Under the pieces are notes generated by a model, which saw only the letters and a program-made list of their open reading frames with translations, did not search any database and had not been told where the DNA came from. From Flavobacterium selenitireducens (GTDB taxonomy: Bacteria > Bacteroidota > Bacteroidia > Flavobacteriales > Flavobacteriaceae), in contig NZ_JAAVIY010000001.1 in the NCBI RefSeq assembly GCF_014748335.1, forward strand, positions 496,001 to 560,000: 64,000 nucleotides of DNA, given 5' to 3'. The position numbers and the translations under genes were made by a program. Shown piece by piece: positions 44,813-52,732 of this stretch (position 1 is the stretch's first letter; each line of letters opens with the position of its first letter).

Positions 44813-45961
44813 GTGAAGCGCGTGGAAAGCATCGACGTCGTGCGTGGGTTGGCCATGGTCGTCATGGCGCTCGACCACACGCGCGACCTGTTCCACATCC
44901 CGGGTCTCGATCAAAACCCTACCGATCTCGCCACAACGAGCCCGGCCATTTTCTTTACGCGCTTTTTCACGCATTTTTGTGCGCCCACGTTCGTTTTCCT
45001 CGCGGGCACATCCGCTTTCTTATCACTGAAAAAAACCGGTGATATCCGGGCCAACCGCCTTTTTTTGATCAAGCGCGGCCTCTGGCTCCTTCTGCTTGAA
45101 TTTACCGTCGTCACGTTCGGTATCTGGTTCGACGTTGGGTTCCACACCTTTTTGTTCCAGGTGATTGCAGCCATTGGGTTCGGGTTCATCTTGCTGGGTT
45201 TCTGCCTGAGACTTTCGCCGGGAATAATCGCCTCTATCGGCTTCAGCCTGATTTTGATTCAGACAATTCTGCCGTTTGTTCCCGTTCCGGAAGGCCCGCT
45301 GAAGACCTCGATCGGCCTGCTTTTTTTCCCGAATTTCTTTGCCCTGGGTTCGCACTCCCTGGTTTACGCCTACCCGATTTTGTCCTGGACGGCCATCCTG
45401 TTCCTGGGTTTCGGCACTGCGAGACTGTTTACCAATCCAGGTTACCAAAGTCGTTTGCTTGGTATCGGCTCGGCTTTGCTGGCGGCCTTTGTGCTGTTGC
45501 GGTTTTTTGACATTGGTGATATCGCAGCTTGGTCGTTACAAAAAGACGTTGTTTTTACCGCAATGTCGTTTTTGAACGTGACGAAATATCCGCCGACGCT
45601 GTCGTTTTGCCTGCTCACTTTAGGCGTGATGTTCGTGCTGCTCTGGCTGGCCGAAAAAGCCAACGGAAGCGTGACCTCGGTGTTCCGAACGTTCGGGAAA
45701 GTGCCGCTGTTTTATTATCTGGTCCACTGGTACGTCATCCATATCGCGCTCCTCTCGCTGCTGTTTGTCCAGGGCGTTCCGCTAGAGCGGATGGACTTCA
45801 CCGGAATGCGCTTCGGCCGGCCCGTCGCTATGCAGAGCGGCGTGTCTTTGGTTTGGGTATATGTCATTTGGATTGCGGTCGTGGCCCTGCTCTATCTTCC
45901 GTGTAAGCGATATGCGGCTCACAAGGCCTCTCGTTCCAGCGGCTGGCTTCGGTATTTGTGA
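44813..45961 (+). CDS. DUF1624 / HGSNAT-catalytic-like multipass membrane protein, 382 aa
   Basis: The best start is GTG 44813 (VKRVESIDVVRGLAMVVMAL), right after the SPFH stop; an ATG 33 bases earlier would overlap that gene. The opening SIDVVRGLAMVVMALDHTRD is the hallmark of the heparan-alpha-glucosaminide N-acetyltransferase-like/DUF1624 family. About ten hydrophobic helices follow, with FFTHFCAPTFVFLAGTSAFL and VPLFYYLVHWYVIHIALLSL near the end. Family members are thought to transfer acetyl groups across the membrane; the acceptor is unknown here. It is probably the last gene of the operon begun at 43823. Confidence 0.87.
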   Translation: MKRVESIDVVRGLAMVVMALDHTRDLFHIPGLDQNPTDLATTSPAIFFTRFFTHFCAPTFVFLAGTSAFLSLKKTGDIRANRLFLIKRGLWLLLLEFTVVTFGIWFDVGFHTFLFQVIAAIGFGFILLGFCLRLSPGIIASIGFSLILIQTILPFVPVPEGPLKTSIGLLFFPNFFALGSHSLVYAYPILSWTAILFLGFGTARLFTNPGYQSRLLGIGSALLAAFVLLRFFDIGDIAAWSLQKDVVFTAMSFLNVTKYPPTLSFCLLTLGVMFVLLWLAEKANGSVTSVFRTFGKVPLFYYLVHWYVIHIALLSLLFVQGVPLERMDFTGMRFGRPVAMQSGVSLVWVYVIWIAVVALLYLPCKRYAAHKASRSSGWLRYL

Positions 45962-46002
45962 TTTGGTAGAAAAAAAACGTGGTTTGGTATAATTCCCGAA
46001 CC

Positions 46003-46010
46003 TAAATTTG
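46003..46010 (+). promoter_or_regulatory. Candidate -7 box TAAATTTG of the LytS/LytTR operon
   Basis: A TAnnTTTG match has a TTTG element at 45983-45986 with a 16-base spacer. It lies 37 bases before the ATG at 46047. Confidence 0.55.
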
Positions 46011-46046
46011 CCAATTGTGTTTACTTCGCAACGCAAACCGTAAACC

Positions 46047-47138
46047 ATGGACGCCTGCTTCGCAAAATCCTGTTCCCAAAACCGTTTCATCGACTTTCTG
46101 ATCGAGGGCCGCTTTCGTTTCTGGCGGCATTTCATCGTGTGGTGCTATATGTTGGGAACGTTCGTCATCTCGCGCTTCGGCGAAGATTCGGGCCAACCGC
46201 TGGCCATCGCCAAAAGCGTGATATGGAACGCCTATTTTCTTTCGATGTTCTACCTGAACATGTATGTGCTGATCCCGCGGTTGCTCTACAAGGAAAAATA
46301 CCTGACCTATCTTTTTTCGCTTTTCGTGGTGATCATCGGCGGTTACCTCTCGCTTGCTTTCCTTTCGGATTTATATCTCGACGGCTACTCGTTTACCAGA
46401 AGCGGGCGCACTTCCGAACTCCGGGGCGCGATGCATCAATATTTCATCGCGATCCACATGATTGTGCTGATGGTATTCGCTTCCACATCGATCAAACTTT
46501 TCCAAAGATGGGCGCGCGATACCAAACGCATATCCGAACTCGAAACCCATTCGCTACAGATGGAGCTGCGCGAACTTCGCAACCAGGTCAACCCGCATTT
46601 TTTGTTTAACATGCTCAACAATGTCAATGTGCTGATCCGTAAAAATCCCGACCAGGCCATTGCCACGGTGCACAAATTATCGGACTTTTTGCGCTACCAG
46701 TTGTACGAAAACAACGCCCAGGCAGTGCTGCTGAAGCCCGAAATCCATTTTTTGCAGGATTTGCTCGCGCTCGAAAAAATGCGCCGTGACGATTTTACGT
46801 TTTCGCTCGATGTAGACAATACCATTCCCGATCTCGAAAAAGCGGACAATCTTATGCTTCCGCCTAACCTGTTCATCAGTTTTGTGGAGAACGCGATCAA
46901 ACACAGCGCAGACTCGGAACATCCTAGTTCTATTGACGTGCATTTTACGATTTCCGATACGCACCTGTTCTTTAAGTGCAAAAACACGAAACCATTAGAA
47001 AAACGACAGGAGAATCAAGGTGGCCTCGGACTGACGAACGCCAAACGACGCCTCGAACTGCTTTACGGAGAAACCTACGACTTGCGCATTTCCGAATCGA
47101 AAACGCAATACGAACTAACCCTGACCATCCCGATATGA
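46047..47138 (+). CDS. LytS/YehU-type sensor histidine kinase, 363 aa
   Basis: Four membrane helices lie in residues ~25-150 (HFIVWCYMLGTFVISRFGED, LTYLFSLFVVIIGGYLSLAF, AIHMIVLMVFASTSIKLFQ). A short linker helix is followed by the PF06580-type kinase core with phospho-accepting H184 in LRNQVNPHFLFNMLNNVN. The ATPase part has LPPNLFISFVENAIKHSADS and a G box, ENQGGLGLTNAKRRLELLYG. It senses an unknown signal at the membrane and should phosphorylate the response regulator whose gene overlaps its stop by four bases (ATGA). An outer-membrane barrel gene and a small gene follow and may be part of the transcript. Confidence 0.93.
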   Translation: MDACFAKSCSQNRFIDFLIEGRFRFWRHFIVWCYMLGTFVISRFGEDSGQPLAIAKSVIWNAYFLSMFYLNMYVLIPRLLYKEKYLTYLFSLFVVIIGGYLSLAFLSDLYLDGYSFTRSGRTSELRGAMHQYFIAIHMIVLMVFASTSIKLFQRWARDTKRISELETHSLQMELRELRNQVNPHFLFNMLNNVNVLIRKNPDQAIATVHKLSDFLRYQLYENNAQAVLLKPEIHFLQDLLALEKMRRDDFTFSLDVDNTIPDLEKADNLMLPPNLFISFVENAIKHSADSEHPSSIDVHFTISDTHLFFKCKNTKPLEKRQENQGGLGLTNAKRRLELLYGETYDLRISESKTQYELTLTIPI

Positions 47139-47857
47139 ACTGCATCATCGTAGACGACGAACCGCTGGCGCGCGAAGGCATGTTGCTTTTGCTTGGGGAA
47201 ATTGATGCGCTTTCCGTCGCGGGAAGTTTCGGGAGCGCCAAAAAAGCGCTGGACTTCATAAGGGAAAATACCGTCGATCTGGTATTTCTTGACATTCAGA
47301 TGCCAGGATTGACGGGACTCGAATTGGCGGGGATGATTCCTGAGGAAACGCTTGTGATTTTTACGACGGCTTTTTCCGAATATGCGCTTGAGAGTTATGA
47401 CGTGGACGCCGTGGACTATATCGTCAAGCCTATTTTGAAGGAACGTCTCGAAAAAGCGGTGAAAAAAGCGTTTTCGTATCACGAACTCCTTGTCGGGAAA
47501 GACAGCAAGACGACCGTGGAAAGCGCTTCGGAGGAATTCATCCTGGTGAAATCCGACAGGAAATTCCACAAGATTGCGTTCGATGACATCCGCTTTGTCG
47601 AAGGCCTGAAAGACTATGTGGTGATCCATTGCAGAAGCGGCAAGCTGATCACGGCCATGAACCTTCGCACGATTTCAAGACTGCTTCCGCCGGGCGATTT
47701 CGTCCGCGTAAGCAAATCGTATATCGTCAACACCAAACACATCACGGCATTCGACAACCACAGCGTGAACCTAGAGACTGTCGAAGTGCCGATTGGGGAA
47801 GTGTACCGAAAAGAATTCCTAAAACTGTACCTCGGGAACAACAATACGCTGCTTTAA
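47135..47857 (+). CDS. LytTR-type response regulator, 240 aa
   Basis: ATG 47135 overlaps the kinase stop. The receiver domain has the acidic pair in IIVDDEPLAREG, phospho-acceptor D53 in LVFLDIQMPGLTGLEL, and the VDAVDYIVKPILKERL end. Residues ~140-240 are a LytTR DNA-binding domain: EEFILVKSDRKFHKIAFDDI, then FVEGLKDYVVIHCRSGK, then PPGDFVRVSKSYIVNTKHIT and EVPIGEVYRKEFLKLYLG. It is the cognate partner of the kinase; its targets are not visible. A longer frame reaching back into the kinase gene is rejected because the receiver start is exact. Confidence 0.94.
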   Translation: MNCIIVDDEPLAREGMLLLLGEIDALSVAGSFGSAKKALDFIRENTVDLVFLDIQMPGLTGLELAGMIPEETLVIFTTAFSEYALESYDVDAVDYIVKPILKERLEKAVKKAFSYHELLVGKDSKTTVESASEEFILVKSDRKFHKIAFDDIRFVEGLKDYVVIHCRSGKLITAMNLRTISRLLPPGDFVRVSKSYIVNTKHITAFDNHSVNLETVEVPIGEVYRKEFLKLYLGNNNTLL

Positions 47858-47875
47858 CCTTTAACATCATCGATC

Positions 47876-48856
47876 ATGAAAACGCATTTTTCAATGCTCA
47901 TGGGCTTGCTATGCCTATGCGCGACTGCCCAGGAAAAACAGCAAGTCCAGGATTCGGTACGCAAAATTATAACCGACAAGTTCCCGCGCACGCGCACGTT
48001 CGACTTGCAATACCGGGCGTACGCACCGTCTGATTTCGAATCTGAATTGTTCGACCAAAAATACGTCCGGGGCCGCATCACCGATCACCAGCAATGGAAA
48101 GCCGCGATGAATTTCACGCTTTTACGGAAACAGCGCTGGAACCTGTCGGCTAATGTAGATTACCGTTACGAAAGTTTCAATATCGACAATCCGGAAATAG
48201 TATCGGACGCCCTCGGGCCGTTCTCACAAAACGAAGGCTATCACTACATCGGAGCCACGATAGGCGCGATGTATTACGCAAGTTTATTCAAGAAGCCCAT
48301 CATCTATATCGCCGCCTTGACCGCCGACGGTTCCCAAAGAGAAGTAGAGCGGCTCAAGGGAACCATTGGCGCCACTTTATTGCTCAAGCGCACCGAGCGC
48401 ACGGTAATCGGCCTGGGATTTGTGATCTTGCTCGATCCGGCCTCTCCGGTTCCGGCGGCTCCGGTTTTTACCGTCGATCACAAGTTCAAAAATTCGGCTT
48501 GGTCGCTCGACCTGATTTTGCCTCAGCGGCTTATGCTCAAACGCCCTGTGTTTTCCGATGGGCGCGTTTCAATCGGGACCGAATTGTCCGGAGACGGCTT
48601 TTATATGTATGCCGACAATCCCGGTTATGCCGACGTCTACGATTTTCGCCAACTCGAATTGCGATCGGGACTGACCTACGAACATAGCATCGCTAACGGA
48701 TTTGTCGCCTACGCCAAGACCGGAATCGCCAACATGTTCAATATGCGCGTCTCCGAGCGGGCCGTCAATACCAACGACTACATACTGTCGGCCCATCAGG
48801 ATGCCACGGGCTATTTGTCATTCGGGCTTTCGTATAATCTTCCGTCATCAAAATAA
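47876..48856 (+). CDS. Outer-membrane beta-barrel protein (DUF6268-like), 326 aa
   Basis: A signal peptide (MKTHFSMLMGLLCLCATAQ) is followed by alternating amphipathic strands: RGRITDHQQWKAAMNFTLLR, QRWNLSANVDYRYESFNID, IIYIAALTADGSQREVER and SWSLDLILPQ-type segments. The protein ends TGYLSFGLSYNLPSSK. The strand pattern and length fit a barrel of the DUF6268 group in the outer membrane, but this is judged by pattern only. The gene starts 18 bases after the response regulator and probably belongs to that transcript. Its role is unknown. Confidence 0.78.
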   Translation: MKTHFSMLMGLLCLCATAQEKQQVQDSVRKIITDKFPRTRTFDLQYRAYAPSDFESELFDQKYVRGRITDHQQWKAAMNFTLLRKQRWNLSANVDYRYESFNIDNPEIVSDALGPFSQNEGYHYIGATIGAMYYASLFKKPIIYIAALTADGSQREVERLKGTIGATLLLKRTERTVIGLGFVILLDPASPVPAAPVFTVDHKFKNSAWSLDLILPQRLMLKRPVFSDGRVSIGTELSGDGFYMYADNPGYADVYDFRQLELRSGLTYEHSIANGFVAYAKTGIANMFNMRVSERAVNTNDYILSAHQDATGYLSFGLSYNLPSSK

Positions 48857-48860
48857 TCCT

Positions 48861-49082
48861 ATGAAAAATCGCATCATTTCCGTATTCAAAACCTCGGTCA
48901 CATCCCAAAAGAAGGCACTTTTGTTGCGTCCGTATCTCGATGGGCTACGCAATATCAGTCAGTGGAATTTCGATCTCGAAGACCGCGACAAAATATTGCG
49001 CATCGACAGCGAATCCCCGGTTTCGGTTTATGTGATCGGCATTTTGAACCGAAAAGGCTTCGACTGCATCGAGTTGGAATGA
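48861..49082 (+). CDS. Small conserved cytosolic protein with ferredoxin-like fold, 73 aa
   Basis: From ATG 48861 (MKNRIISVFKTSVTSQKKAL) the sequence reads as a beta-alpha-beta pattern: VFKTSVTSQKKALLLRPYLD, NISQWNFDLEDRDKILRIDS, VSVYVIGILNRKGFDCIELE. This resembles heavy-metal-associated (HMA) folds but lacks the CxxC metal motif. Similar stand-alone small proteins are widespread in flavobacteria; no function is known to me. It starts 4 bases after the barrel gene stop, so it is probably co-transcribed. Confidence 0.75.
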   Translation: MKNRIISVFKTSVTSQKKALLLRPYLDGLRNISQWNFDLEDRDKILRIDSESPVSVYVIGILNRKGFDCIELE

Positions 49083-49137
49083 ACTTGTAACATTTCGGCG
49101 ATTTTCGTTACTTAGAGTCATCATCAATCACTCTAAA

Positions 49138-50283
49138 ATGAAAATCACATCTTTTCTGGCCGTTGTCCTCATGGGGATGTTGGTCGTACAGGCACAAAAA
49201 AAAGAACGCGCCCGCGACTTTGGGATATCTTTCGACGGAAAACCCGGGACTTACAATGCCATTACCGATGTTTCCGGCGTACTCGTCGGGTATAAGACGA
49301 ACATTTCGGGAAGCGGCAAAAAGGCCGTGAGAACGGGTGTAACCGTGATTCTTCCGACCGGTCAAAACGACAATTCAGCTTATCCTGCCGGATATTTTAG
49401 CCTCAACGGAGACGGAGAGATGACGGGAACGACCGTGATCGACGAGTACGGATTGGGTTACGGCCCTATCGGGATTACCAACACGAACAGCGTCGGCGTG
49501 GTACGCGATGCTATTGGCGAATGGAGCTCCAGAAAGTTTTCAAAAGGCGAACTCGTCGATTTTTCGTTCGGATTGCCAGTCTCGGCCGAAACTTTCGATG
49601 GCATGCTCAACGACATAAATGGCCTTCACATAAAGAAAGAGGACGTTTTCGAAGCGTTGGACAATGCCGCGTCAGGCCAGGTCGCAGAAGGAAACGTAGG
49701 AGGCGGGACCGGAATGTCACTGTTCCATTTCAAAGGCGGAAGCGGCACTTCTTCCCGCGTTTTCAAGATCGACGGAAAGGAATACACCGTAGGCGCCTTC
49801 GTACAGGGAAATTTCGGAGGACGCAAAGACCTGCTGATTTCAGGCGTTCCGGTCGGGAAGGAAATCACCGAAGCGATGCCGAAATTCAACAGCCAAAAAG
49901 AAAAGGACGGTTCCATCATCGTGATTCTCGCTACCGATGCGCCGCTTTTGCCGTCCCAGCTCAAGCAGATGGCCAAGCGTGCATCCATAGGTGTAGCGCG
50001 GACGGGCGGGTTTGGATATAACAGTTCGGGCGACATTTTTCTGGCCTTCAGCACTGCGGCTCCCAAAACGAATGACAAAGGGACTTTACAAACCTGGACG
50101 GCGCTTCCGAAAGAGTTGCTCGATCCCGTTTACCGTTCGGCGGCGCTGGCGACCGAAGAGTCCATCATAAACGCCCTGATGGCGGCCGAAACCATGGAAG
50201 GCTACAACGGCAATATTATCTACGAAATTCCAAAGGATAAACTTAAGGATGTTTTAAAGCGATACAACAGGTTGGGAAAATAG
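49138..50283 (+). CDS. P1-family (DmpA/S58) peptidase, secreted, 381 aa
   Basis: A signal peptide (MKITSFLAVVLMGMLVVQAQ) leads into the DmpA-type fold: NAITDVSGVLVGYKTNIS, GPIGITNTNSVGVVRDAIGE and EGNVGGGTGMSLFHFKGGSG followed by TSSRV. The latter covers the conserved region in which these N-terminal-nucleophile enzymes cleave themselves into two chains. The C-terminal part holds SIIVILATDAPLLPSQLKQM. Relatives are aminopeptidases for D- or beta-amino acid peptides. The substrate here is not known; location is periplasmic or outside. The gene has its own leader and seems monocistronic. Confidence 0.9.
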   Translation: MKITSFLAVVLMGMLVVQAQKKERARDFGISFDGKPGTYNAITDVSGVLVGYKTNISGSGKKAVRTGVTVILPTGQNDNSAYPAGYFSLNGDGEMTGTTVIDEYGLGYGPIGITNTNSVGVVRDAIGEWSSRKFSKGELVDFSFGLPVSAETFDGMLNDINGLHIKKEDVFEALDNAASGQVAEGNVGGGTGMSLFHFKGGSGTSSRVFKIDGKEYTVGAFVQGNFGGRKDLLISGVPVGKEITEAMPKFNSQKEKDGSIIVILATDAPLLPSQLKQMAKRASIGVARTGGFGYNSSGDIFLAFSTAAPKTNDKGTLQTWTALPKELLDPVYRSAALATEESIINALMAAETMEGYNGNIIYEIPKDKLKDVLKRYNRLGK

Positions 50284-50316
50284 CCGATTCCGATGCAAAG
50301 TTAGTTGCACTGTCTT

Positions 50317-50793
50317 TCATTTTTTGGTCAAGCCGACGATAAGCAGCCCGATCGTTGCAACCGACGCAATAGCCCGGATGATATTCCAACGGTTCCAGGC
50401 GGCCTCGAAAGCATCCCTGAGCGTTTTAAGATTTTGGGAAGAAAGATCCTGGGCGTCGAGCATGTTGTTGAGCGGCACGTTCGCGAAAACCGTTACGCCC
50501 ATCACGCCTGTCCAATAAAACACGGAGGCCGGGACGATCCACCAGAATATCGGATTGCCATATTGTTGGTAAGCAGATATCGGAAGTAGAATTGCCGCAC
50601 CAAAAAAAACAGCGAAAAAAACAGGATTTTGTATCTCGCGATTCATCGACTGCATAGCCGAAAGATAATGGGCGTCAGAAAGTTTTGACAGTCCGGGAAC
50701 CACTGTGACGGCCCAGCTGAAAAACACACCTCCGGAAAGGACGGTCGCCAAAGTACACGCAACCAAGATAAAGTCTGGCATCGGGAATTTCAT
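50317..50793 (-). CDS. DUF1772 four-helix membrane protein, 158 aa
   Basis: I start at ATG 50793 (MKFPMPDFILVACTLATVLS); an in-frame ATG at 50820 is less likely because a good -7 box lies between them. Four membrane helices carry DUF1772 features: LSGGVFFSWAVTVVPGLSKL near the start, MNREIQNPVFFAVFFGAAI, WWIVPASVFYWTGVMGVTVF and NVPLNNMLDAQDL, then RWNIIRAIASVATIGLLIVG. The family includes anthrone-oxygenase-like proteins, but bacterial members are mostly uncharacterised. The gene is divergent from the TetR regulator, with 128 bp between starts containing an operator, so it is probably under the same control. Confidence 0.86.
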   Translation of the reverse strand: MKFPMPDFILVACTLATVLSGGVFFSWAVTVVPGLSKLSDAHYLSAMQSMNREIQNPVFFAVFFGAAILLPISAYQQYGNPIFWWIVPASVFYWTGVMGVTVFANVPLNNMLDAQDLSSQNLKTLRDAFEAAWNRWNIIRAIASVATIGLLIVGLTKK

Positions 50794-50802
50794 GTTTTCT
50801 TT

Positions 50803-50810
50803 CAAAAATA
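50803..50810 (-). promoter_or_regulatory. Candidate -7 box of the DUF1772 gene
   Basis: TATTTTTG on the minus strand matches TAnnTTTG, with TTTG 15 bases further upstream. It ends 9 bases before the ATG at 50793. Confidence 0.5.
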
Positions 50811-50882
50811 GGAAATTCACATTTGCAAAAATCGACCGCCGATTTCGTCATAGAAAAAAACAATGACAAAACCCAACCAGAA

Positions 50883-50904
50883 TATACCAATTGGTATAAA
50901 TTTG
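50883..50904 (+). promoter_or_regulatory. TetR operator 1 overlapping the tetR-gene -7 box
   Basis: TATACCAATTGGTATA (50883-50898) is a perfect palindrome. The box TAAATTTG (50897-50904, TAnnTTTG) overlaps its right end by two bases, 17 bases before the regulator's ATG at 50922. Binding here would block the promoter. The same pattern recurs at 51524-51539. Confidence 0.75.
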
Positions 50905-50921
50905 CGTCAGAAAACTGACCA

Positions 50922-51506
50922 ATGGGAAAAGCGGAAGTCACGAGGCAATTCATTATCGAGAAAAGCGCGCCAATTTTTAATAAATTCGGGTACGCCGGAA
51001 CCTCGATGCAAGACTTGACGCGAGCCACCGGACTGACCAAAGGCAGCATTTACGGGAACTTTGCGAACAAAGACGAAGTGGCGCTCGAAGCCTTCAAGCA
51101 CAATGTTGGGAAGATGTCGGCTTTTTTTGAATCAGAAATGAGCCAAGTAAACGGATACAGGGAAAAACTATTGGTTTACCCAAAGACGTACGACGCTTTT
51201 TTTACCGGTAATTTCATCGAAGGCGGCTGCCCGGTGTTGAACACTTCAGTAGAATCGGACGACACGCATCCCGCACTCAAAGCCCAGGCGAGGAAAGCGT
51301 TTTTGAATTGGAAACAGTCCATCGCGAACCTAATTGAACTGGGAAAAGAAAAAGGTGAGTTCGAATCTTCCGTCAACGCGGAATCGGCTGCCTTTACAAT
51401 ACTCGCACTCATCGAAGGCGGAACGATGATCGCAAAACTAACTGAGAAAGAGGTACATATGCAGATGATTACATCCCATCTGACACACTTCATCGAAACA
51501 CTCTAA
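50922..51506 (+). CDS. TetR/AcrR-family repressor, 194 aa
   Basis: Residues ~5-55 are the TetR helix-turn-helix: RQFIIEKSAPIFNKFGYAGT, then SMQDLTRATGLTKGSIYGNF and ANKDEVALEAFKHN. The C-terminal ligand part has a TetR_C-type FIEGGCPVLNTSVESDDTHP stretch. The gene is flanked by two copies of a 16-bp palindrome, one over its own promoter and one before the SDR gene 48 bases downstream. It therefore very likely represses itself, the SDR-thioesterase-KAS operon and perhaps the divergent DUF1772 gene. The inducer could be a lipid or aromatic compound; unknown. Confidence 0.93.
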   Translation: MGKAEVTRQFIIEKSAPIFNKFGYAGTSMQDLTRATGLTKGSIYGNFANKDEVALEAFKHNVGKMSAFFESEMSQVNGYREKLLVYPKTYDAFFTGNFIEGGCPVLNTSVESDDTHPALKAQARKAFLNWKQSIANLIELGKEKGEFESSVNAESAAFTILALIEGGTMIAKLTEKEVHMQMITSHLTHFIETL

Positions 51507-51523
51507 TTTTTTTTAAACCAAAA

Positions 51524-51539
51524 TATACCGAACGGTATA
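51524..51539 (+). promoter_or_regulatory. TetR operator 2 before the SDR gene
   Basis: TATACCGAACGGTATA has perfect 7-bp inverted arms and matches operator 1 (common form TATACCRAWYGGTATA). It lies 15 bases before the ATG at 51555. Confidence 0.72.
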
Positions 51540-51554
51540 AAAAGCGATTTACAT

Positions 51555-52298
51555 ATGAAAATTTCAAAAAACACAATCCTGATTACCGGCGGAGGTTCCG
51601 GAATAGGCTTCGAACTCGCCAAATTACTGACCGGGCAAGGCAATAAAGTCATCATTACCGGCAGGAACAAAGCCAAACTGGAAAATGCCGTCGCTGCACT
51701 CAAAAGCGCCAATTACATCCACGCCGATATCACCGATGCCCATGATGTGAACCGACTCGTCCAGACGTTGAACATCAACTTCCCTTCGCTCAACATACTT
51801 ATCAACAATGCCGGGACGGCTCAATATTACCGCCTTACTGATGATGGCGCCGACACTTTTGACAAGGCCGGCGACGAAATCCTGACGAACTATCTATCGG
51901 TGGCGCGCCTTACGGAAAAATTGCTGCCGCTGCTGCGCAAGAATGGTCCGGCCGCGATCGCGAACGTTTCATCGATCGTGGGCTTCGTTCCGACAGTGCA
52001 CCTTCCGACATACTCGGCAAGCAAGGCCGCGCTCCACTCCTACACCCGGGTGTTACGTCATACCTTGGCTGCCAGCAACGAGGATGTCAAAGTGTTCGAA
52101 CTCATGCCGCCGTTGGTCAACACGGAATTTTCAAAGGCGATCGGAGGCGAAAAAGGAATGGATCCAAAAGATGTCGCACAAGCGCTCGTAAGCGGAATGG
52201 AGCACGACCTTTTCGAAATCCACCCGGGTATGACCGCGGACCTCTACCAACTCTATCTTTCCTCTCCTGAAGCTGCCATGGCCGCAATCAATAACTGA
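51555..52298 (+). CDS. Short-chain dehydrogenase/reductase (DltE-like), 247 aa
   Basis: This is a classical SDR with the NAD(P) loop TGGGSGIG near residue 11, NNAG in the LNILINNAGTAQYYRL segment, the catalytic Ser in NVSSIVGFVP, and Y-x-x-x-K in YSASKAALHSYT. The C-terminus carries KVFELMPPLVNTEFSKAIGG. It resembles DltE-type oxidoreductases; the substrate is unknown. It is the first structural gene after the TetR gene, preceded by operator 2, and its stop overlaps the thioesterase start by one base. The operon context with a thioesterase and a ketoacyl synthase hints at fatty acyl or polyketide-like substrates. Confidence 0.92.
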   Translation: MKISKNTILITGGGSGIGFELAKLLTGQGNKVIITGRNKAKLENAVAALKSANYIHADITDAHDVNRLVQTLNINFPSLNILINNAGTAQYYRLTDDGADTFDKAGDEILTNYLSVARLTEKLLPLLRKNGPAAIANVSSIVGFVPTVHLPTYSASKAALHSYTRVLRHTLAASNEDVKVFELMPPLVNTEFSKAIGGEKGMDPKDVAQALVSGMEHDLFEIHPGMTADLYQLYLSSPEAAMAAINN

Positions 52299-52732
52299 TG
52301 GAACCGGGAGCATTTGAATTTCTGCGCGGACAGATCGGCTTGGAAGTGACGGCCTCACCTTCGGCATTCATGAACTGGCTGCGGCCCGAGATGCGCCTCG
52401 TCGAAAAAGGCCACCTCGAATTTGCCTACACCGTGCGCCCGGAAATGACCAATCCGTTCGGTACGCTTCACGGAGGCGTGATCGCCGCGATTATGGACGA
52501 CGCCATCGGAGCGACACTGATTGCGTTTGAAGAACCTTTTTTCTATGTATCGATCAATCTCGCCGTCGATTATTTCGCTTCCGCCAAAGTCGCGGACGTC
52601 GTGGTTGCGGTCACGTCGGTCAACAAAAAAGGGAAAACCGTCGTAAACGCACAATGCGAGTTGTGGACGGCGGACAAGTCAAGATTGCTCGCAAAAGGCT
52701 ATACGAACTTACTAAAAACACATCCAAAATGA
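52298..52732 (+). CDS. PaaI-type hotdog thioesterase, 144 aa
   Basis: This is a single hotdog domain with the PaaI/4HBT signature: VRPEMTNPFGTLHGGVIAAI and MDDAIGATLIA, then INLAVDYFASAKVADVVVAV and NKKGKTVVNAQCELWTADKS. The conserved HGG and the Asp in MDDAIG fit the catalytic site. It should hydrolyse an acyl-CoA or acyl-ACP in the cytoplasm. It overlaps the SDR stop by one base and the KAS II start by four bases (ATGA), so the three are translationally coupled. Normal length. Confidence 0.92.
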   Translation: MEPGAFEFLRGQIGLEVTASPSAFMNWLRPEMRLVEKGHLEFAYTVRPEMTNPFGTLHGGVIAAIMDDAIGATLIAFEEPFFYVSINLAVDYFASAKVADVVVAVTSVNKKGKTVVNAQCELWTADKSRLLAKGYTNLLKTHPK

